Origin: JACKOB01 sp024234575
GTDB lineage: Bacteria; Pseudomonadota; Gammaproteobacteria; Pseudomonadales; Oleiphilaceae
Assembly: GCA_051208035.1 (NCBI GenBank)
Contig: JBPJFZ010000005.1
Coordinates: 186,001-250,000, forward strand
Direction of reading: 5' to 3'
DNA: 64,000 nucleotides
In this document: positions 62,105-64,000 of the stretch, piece by piece
Layout: each line of letters begins with the position of its first letter
Numbering within the stretch: the first letter of the stretch is position 1
The notes under the pieces: generated by a model
The model's input: only the letters and a program-made list of their open reading frames with translations
Database searches by the model: none
What the model was told of the DNA's origin: nothing
Made by a program: the position numbers and the translations under genes

Positions 62105-64000
62105 TCATGATTTATATGGCAGATTTGCCAATATCTTAGTCAGCATCACTTCTTCATCAATGGGCTTGGCGATATGGTCATTCATACCGCAGGCCCGGCA
62201 ATTTTCTATGTCACTGGTCATGGCATTGGCAGTCATGGCGACAATCGGCAAGTTTGCGTACCCTTCTTCCCGTATACGGCGGGTGGCGGTATAACCGTCC
62301 ATCTCTGGCATTTGAATATCCATGAGAACCAGATCAAAGCTCTGCCCTGATAACACTGCTTCGACTGCCTTTAAACCATTTTCAGCAATCATTACGCTGG
62401 CACCAAACTCTTTGAGCACTTCTTCGGCGATGATTTGATTAACCTCCACATCCTCAACCAGCAAAATAGACCTGCCAGACAACGGTTTATCCCCCCACTC
62501 CTCACCGCTCATTTGTTTTTCTGACTCACTTTTGCCTCCCGTCTTATCAAGCACCGACATGACTTTGCCGTCAACCAAATTCGTACCGTGTAGAATAGGA
62601 TCACTGCTAGCAATCTGCTCATCCGGCAGTCCGACCGAGAACAGTTGAGAAAGCGCTGCTGTACTTATCTCTGCAGAACTCTCTTGCTCGAATGCCAGCT
62701 GGAATGAAAAGCGGCTACCCTGACCTAAGTCACTGGCCACGGTAATATTCCCACCCATTAACTCTACTAACTGCCGACTAATCGACAGCCCCAGCCCAGT
62801 ACCGCCAAAACGTCTGCTTGTCGAAGCATCTGCCTGCTGAAATGATTCAAATAGCTTTCCAGTATTTTCGGCGGAAATACCAATGCCGGTATCCAACACG
62901 GTAAAACGAACCAGAGTAAAACCTTCCTCTTTGTCTAAATCAATAATCAACGTGACCGAGCCTTGCTTGGTGAATTTAAATGCATTGCCACACAAATTTA
63001 AGAGCACCTGCTCTAAGCGCAGTGAGTCACCTTTTAATAGCGCAGGTAGTGCCGGCGGTAGTTTAATACTGAAACCAACATTTTGCTGACTCGCTTTTAT
63101 CCAAAAAATAGCATGAATTTTTTTCAGCATCGCGGCAAGACTGAAATCGACAAACTCAAGCTCGAGTTTTCCTGCCTCGATTTTTGAGTAATCCAGCGTA
63201 TGGTTGATTAATAACAATAGCGTTTCTGACGCTTGGCTTGTTTTTTCCAAATAATCTTCTTGCTTTCTGGTAAGCGGTGTTTTACGGCACAGATTGACCA
63301 GCCCGATGATGGCATTTAATGGTGTGCGAAATTCATGACTCATATTCGCCAAAAAATTAGATTTTGCTTTATTAGCCTCTTCTGCCAGTCTCATCGCCAT
63401 GGCCAGATCATGTGTTTTTCGTTCGACTTCAGCCAAAACCCTTGCCTCACTTCCTGTAATCATCATGATAAACGCCTGCAACATCGCCGCGGCCAAAAAA
63501 CCACCGACGATAATCATCCAACTGGCCCAGTCTTTTGAAGCCAGCTGATAGCTCTGGTTGGCATAAAACTCGACATCCCAAATACGCTCACCAAAACGGA
63601 GTTTTTTGTGATAAACAGACAACTGTAATAGCGGAGGTGTTTCTGAAAAAATTAAAGGCTGGGGATTACCAGGCTCGGTCACATCCTGAATTCTGATGCC
63701 GAAGTTAAGATCATTTGCTTCATTCAGTACCGCTCCTAATATACCGCTTAAACGATAAACCCCACTGATATAGCCACGAAACTCTTCTCTTGCATAAGAG
63801 ATGCGAGGAATATCCGGGCGATGCACTTGCTGGTATATGGGCACATACATGATAGTGGCACGCTCGTTGCCGCTCTCCTGTACTAATCGGATCGGCGCTG
63901 TAGCGACAGGTTTAGAGGTGTTACGAGAGCTACGCAATGCTTCTAACCGCTCGGGGTTAGCTCCCAGGTTGAGCCCGAAAGCTCTCTGATTCTGCGCGTA
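62105..64000 (-). CDS. CHASE-domain hybrid histidine kinase, N-terminus cut
   Basis: The frame runs off the window end. Visible parts: the C-terminal part of a CHASE sensor domain (YAQNQRAFGLNLGANPERLEA... and SGVYRLSGILGAVLNEA), a membrane segment (SWMIIVGGFLAAAMLQAFIMMI), HisKA with the phospho-His (FLANMSHEFRTPLNAII), a HATPase domain (NLCGNAFKFTKQGS; FGGTGLGLSISRQLVELMGG), and a receiver domain with phospho-acceptor Asp in LVLMDIQMPEMDGY. No separate output domain follows. Signal and partner unknown. Confidence 0.92.
   Translation of the reverse strand, partial: YAQNQRAFGLNLGANPERLEALRSSRNTSKPVATAPIRLVQESGNERATIMYVPIYQQVHRPDIPRISYAREEFRGYISGVYRLSGILGAVLNEANDLNFGIRIQDVTEPGNPQPLIFSETPPLLQLSVYHKKLRFGERIWDVEFYANQSYQLASKDWASWMIIVGGFLAAAMLQAFIMMITGSEARVLAEVERKTHDLAMAMRLAEEANKAKSNFLANMSHEFRTPLNAIIGLVNLCRKTPLTRKQEDYLEKTSQASETLLLLINHTLDYSKIEAGKLELEFVDFSLAAMLKKIHAIFWIKASQQNVGFSIKLPPALPALLKGDSLRLEQVLLNLCGNAFKFTKQGSVTLIIDLDKEEGFTLVRFTVLDTGIGISAENTGKLFESFQQADASTSRRFGGTGLGLSISRQLVELMGGNITVASDLGQGSRFSFQLAFEQESSAEISTAALSQLFSVGLPDEQIASSDPILHGTNLVDGKVMSVLDKTGGKSESEKQMSGEEWGDKPLSGRSILLVEDVEVNQIIAEEVLKEFGASVMIAENGLKAVEAVLSGQSFDLVLMDIQMPEMDGYTATRRIREEGYANLPIVAMTANAMTSDIENCRACGMNDHIAKPIDEEVMLTKILANLPYKS

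Noticed and set aside
1..64000. Prophage, transposase or integron elements
   Set aside because: No integrase, transposase or phage structural gene is visible, and most gene order is ancestral. Only 58.3-62 kb looks accessory.

Overview
This window is a chromosomal segment of a gammaproteobacterium, most likely a marine or environmental relative of Pseudomonas and Cellvibrio. Evidence is gene order plus gene content. Positions 24-58 kb carry the conserved block purA-hisZ-yjeT-hflC-hflK-hflX-hfq-miaA-mutL-amiB-tsaE-nnrD, then queG, orn, rsgA, motAB, rhdA and psd. After the EF-P genes come a PilZ-type gene, fimX, serB and parC, close to the order I recall for Pseudomonas aeruginosa. I cannot name the species. 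I saw no tRNA, rRNA, prophage, transposase or CRISPR array.

Layout. 1-2.8 kb: end of lptE, holA, a small coiled-coil gene behind an FNR-type box, and a secreted endonuclease. 2.8-6.7 kb: two long acyl-CoA dehydrogenases, the second behind two PsrA-like operators. 7.2-8.6 kb: a SprA-like metalloprotease and a flagellar-rod-like small protein. 8.8-13.4 kb: biotin operon bioB-F-H-C-D on the minus strand, divergent from comF. 14.5-22 kb: mixed housekeeping genes (FAD oxidoreductase, SDR, EamA transporter, DoxX, methyltransferase, pbpG, cupredoxin-like protein, srkA). 22-23.8 kb: cmoA-cmoB. 24-37.9 kb: the purA-to-nnrD superoperon, all on the minus strand. 38-44.9 kb: queG, orn, rsgA, motA-motB and an HDOD protein. 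45-50 kb: rhdA, psd, and the complete EF-P beta-lysylation set epmA, efp, epmB. 50-58 kb: PilZ-like protein, fimX, serB, parC. 58.3-64 kb: a less conserved stretch with an archaeal-type AAA ATPase, a diguanylate cyclase, yciH, a DUF3299 protein and a CHASE-domain hybrid kinase cut by the window edge.

How it fits together. Several translation and RNA quality genes cluster here: cmoAB and queG for wobble-base modification, miaA, tsaE, EF-P with its modification enzymes, hfq, hflX, orn and rsgA. A second theme is c-di-GMP: a degenerate FimX-like receptor next to a PilZ-like protein, and a diguanylate cyclase without a complete I-site.

The most unusual signal is around the AAA ATPase (58339-59481). 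Just upstream of its start is a 15-bp tandem repeat, and a 16-bp copy of the repeat core with one mismatch forms the last codons of the same gene, in the same reading frame 1179 bp away. A palindrome with the same half-site lies between array and start codon. This looks like a gene bounded by its own repeat, either a mobile or amplifying unit or a self-recognised DNA site. A second array, four 22-bp units, runs into the start of the DUF3299 gene.
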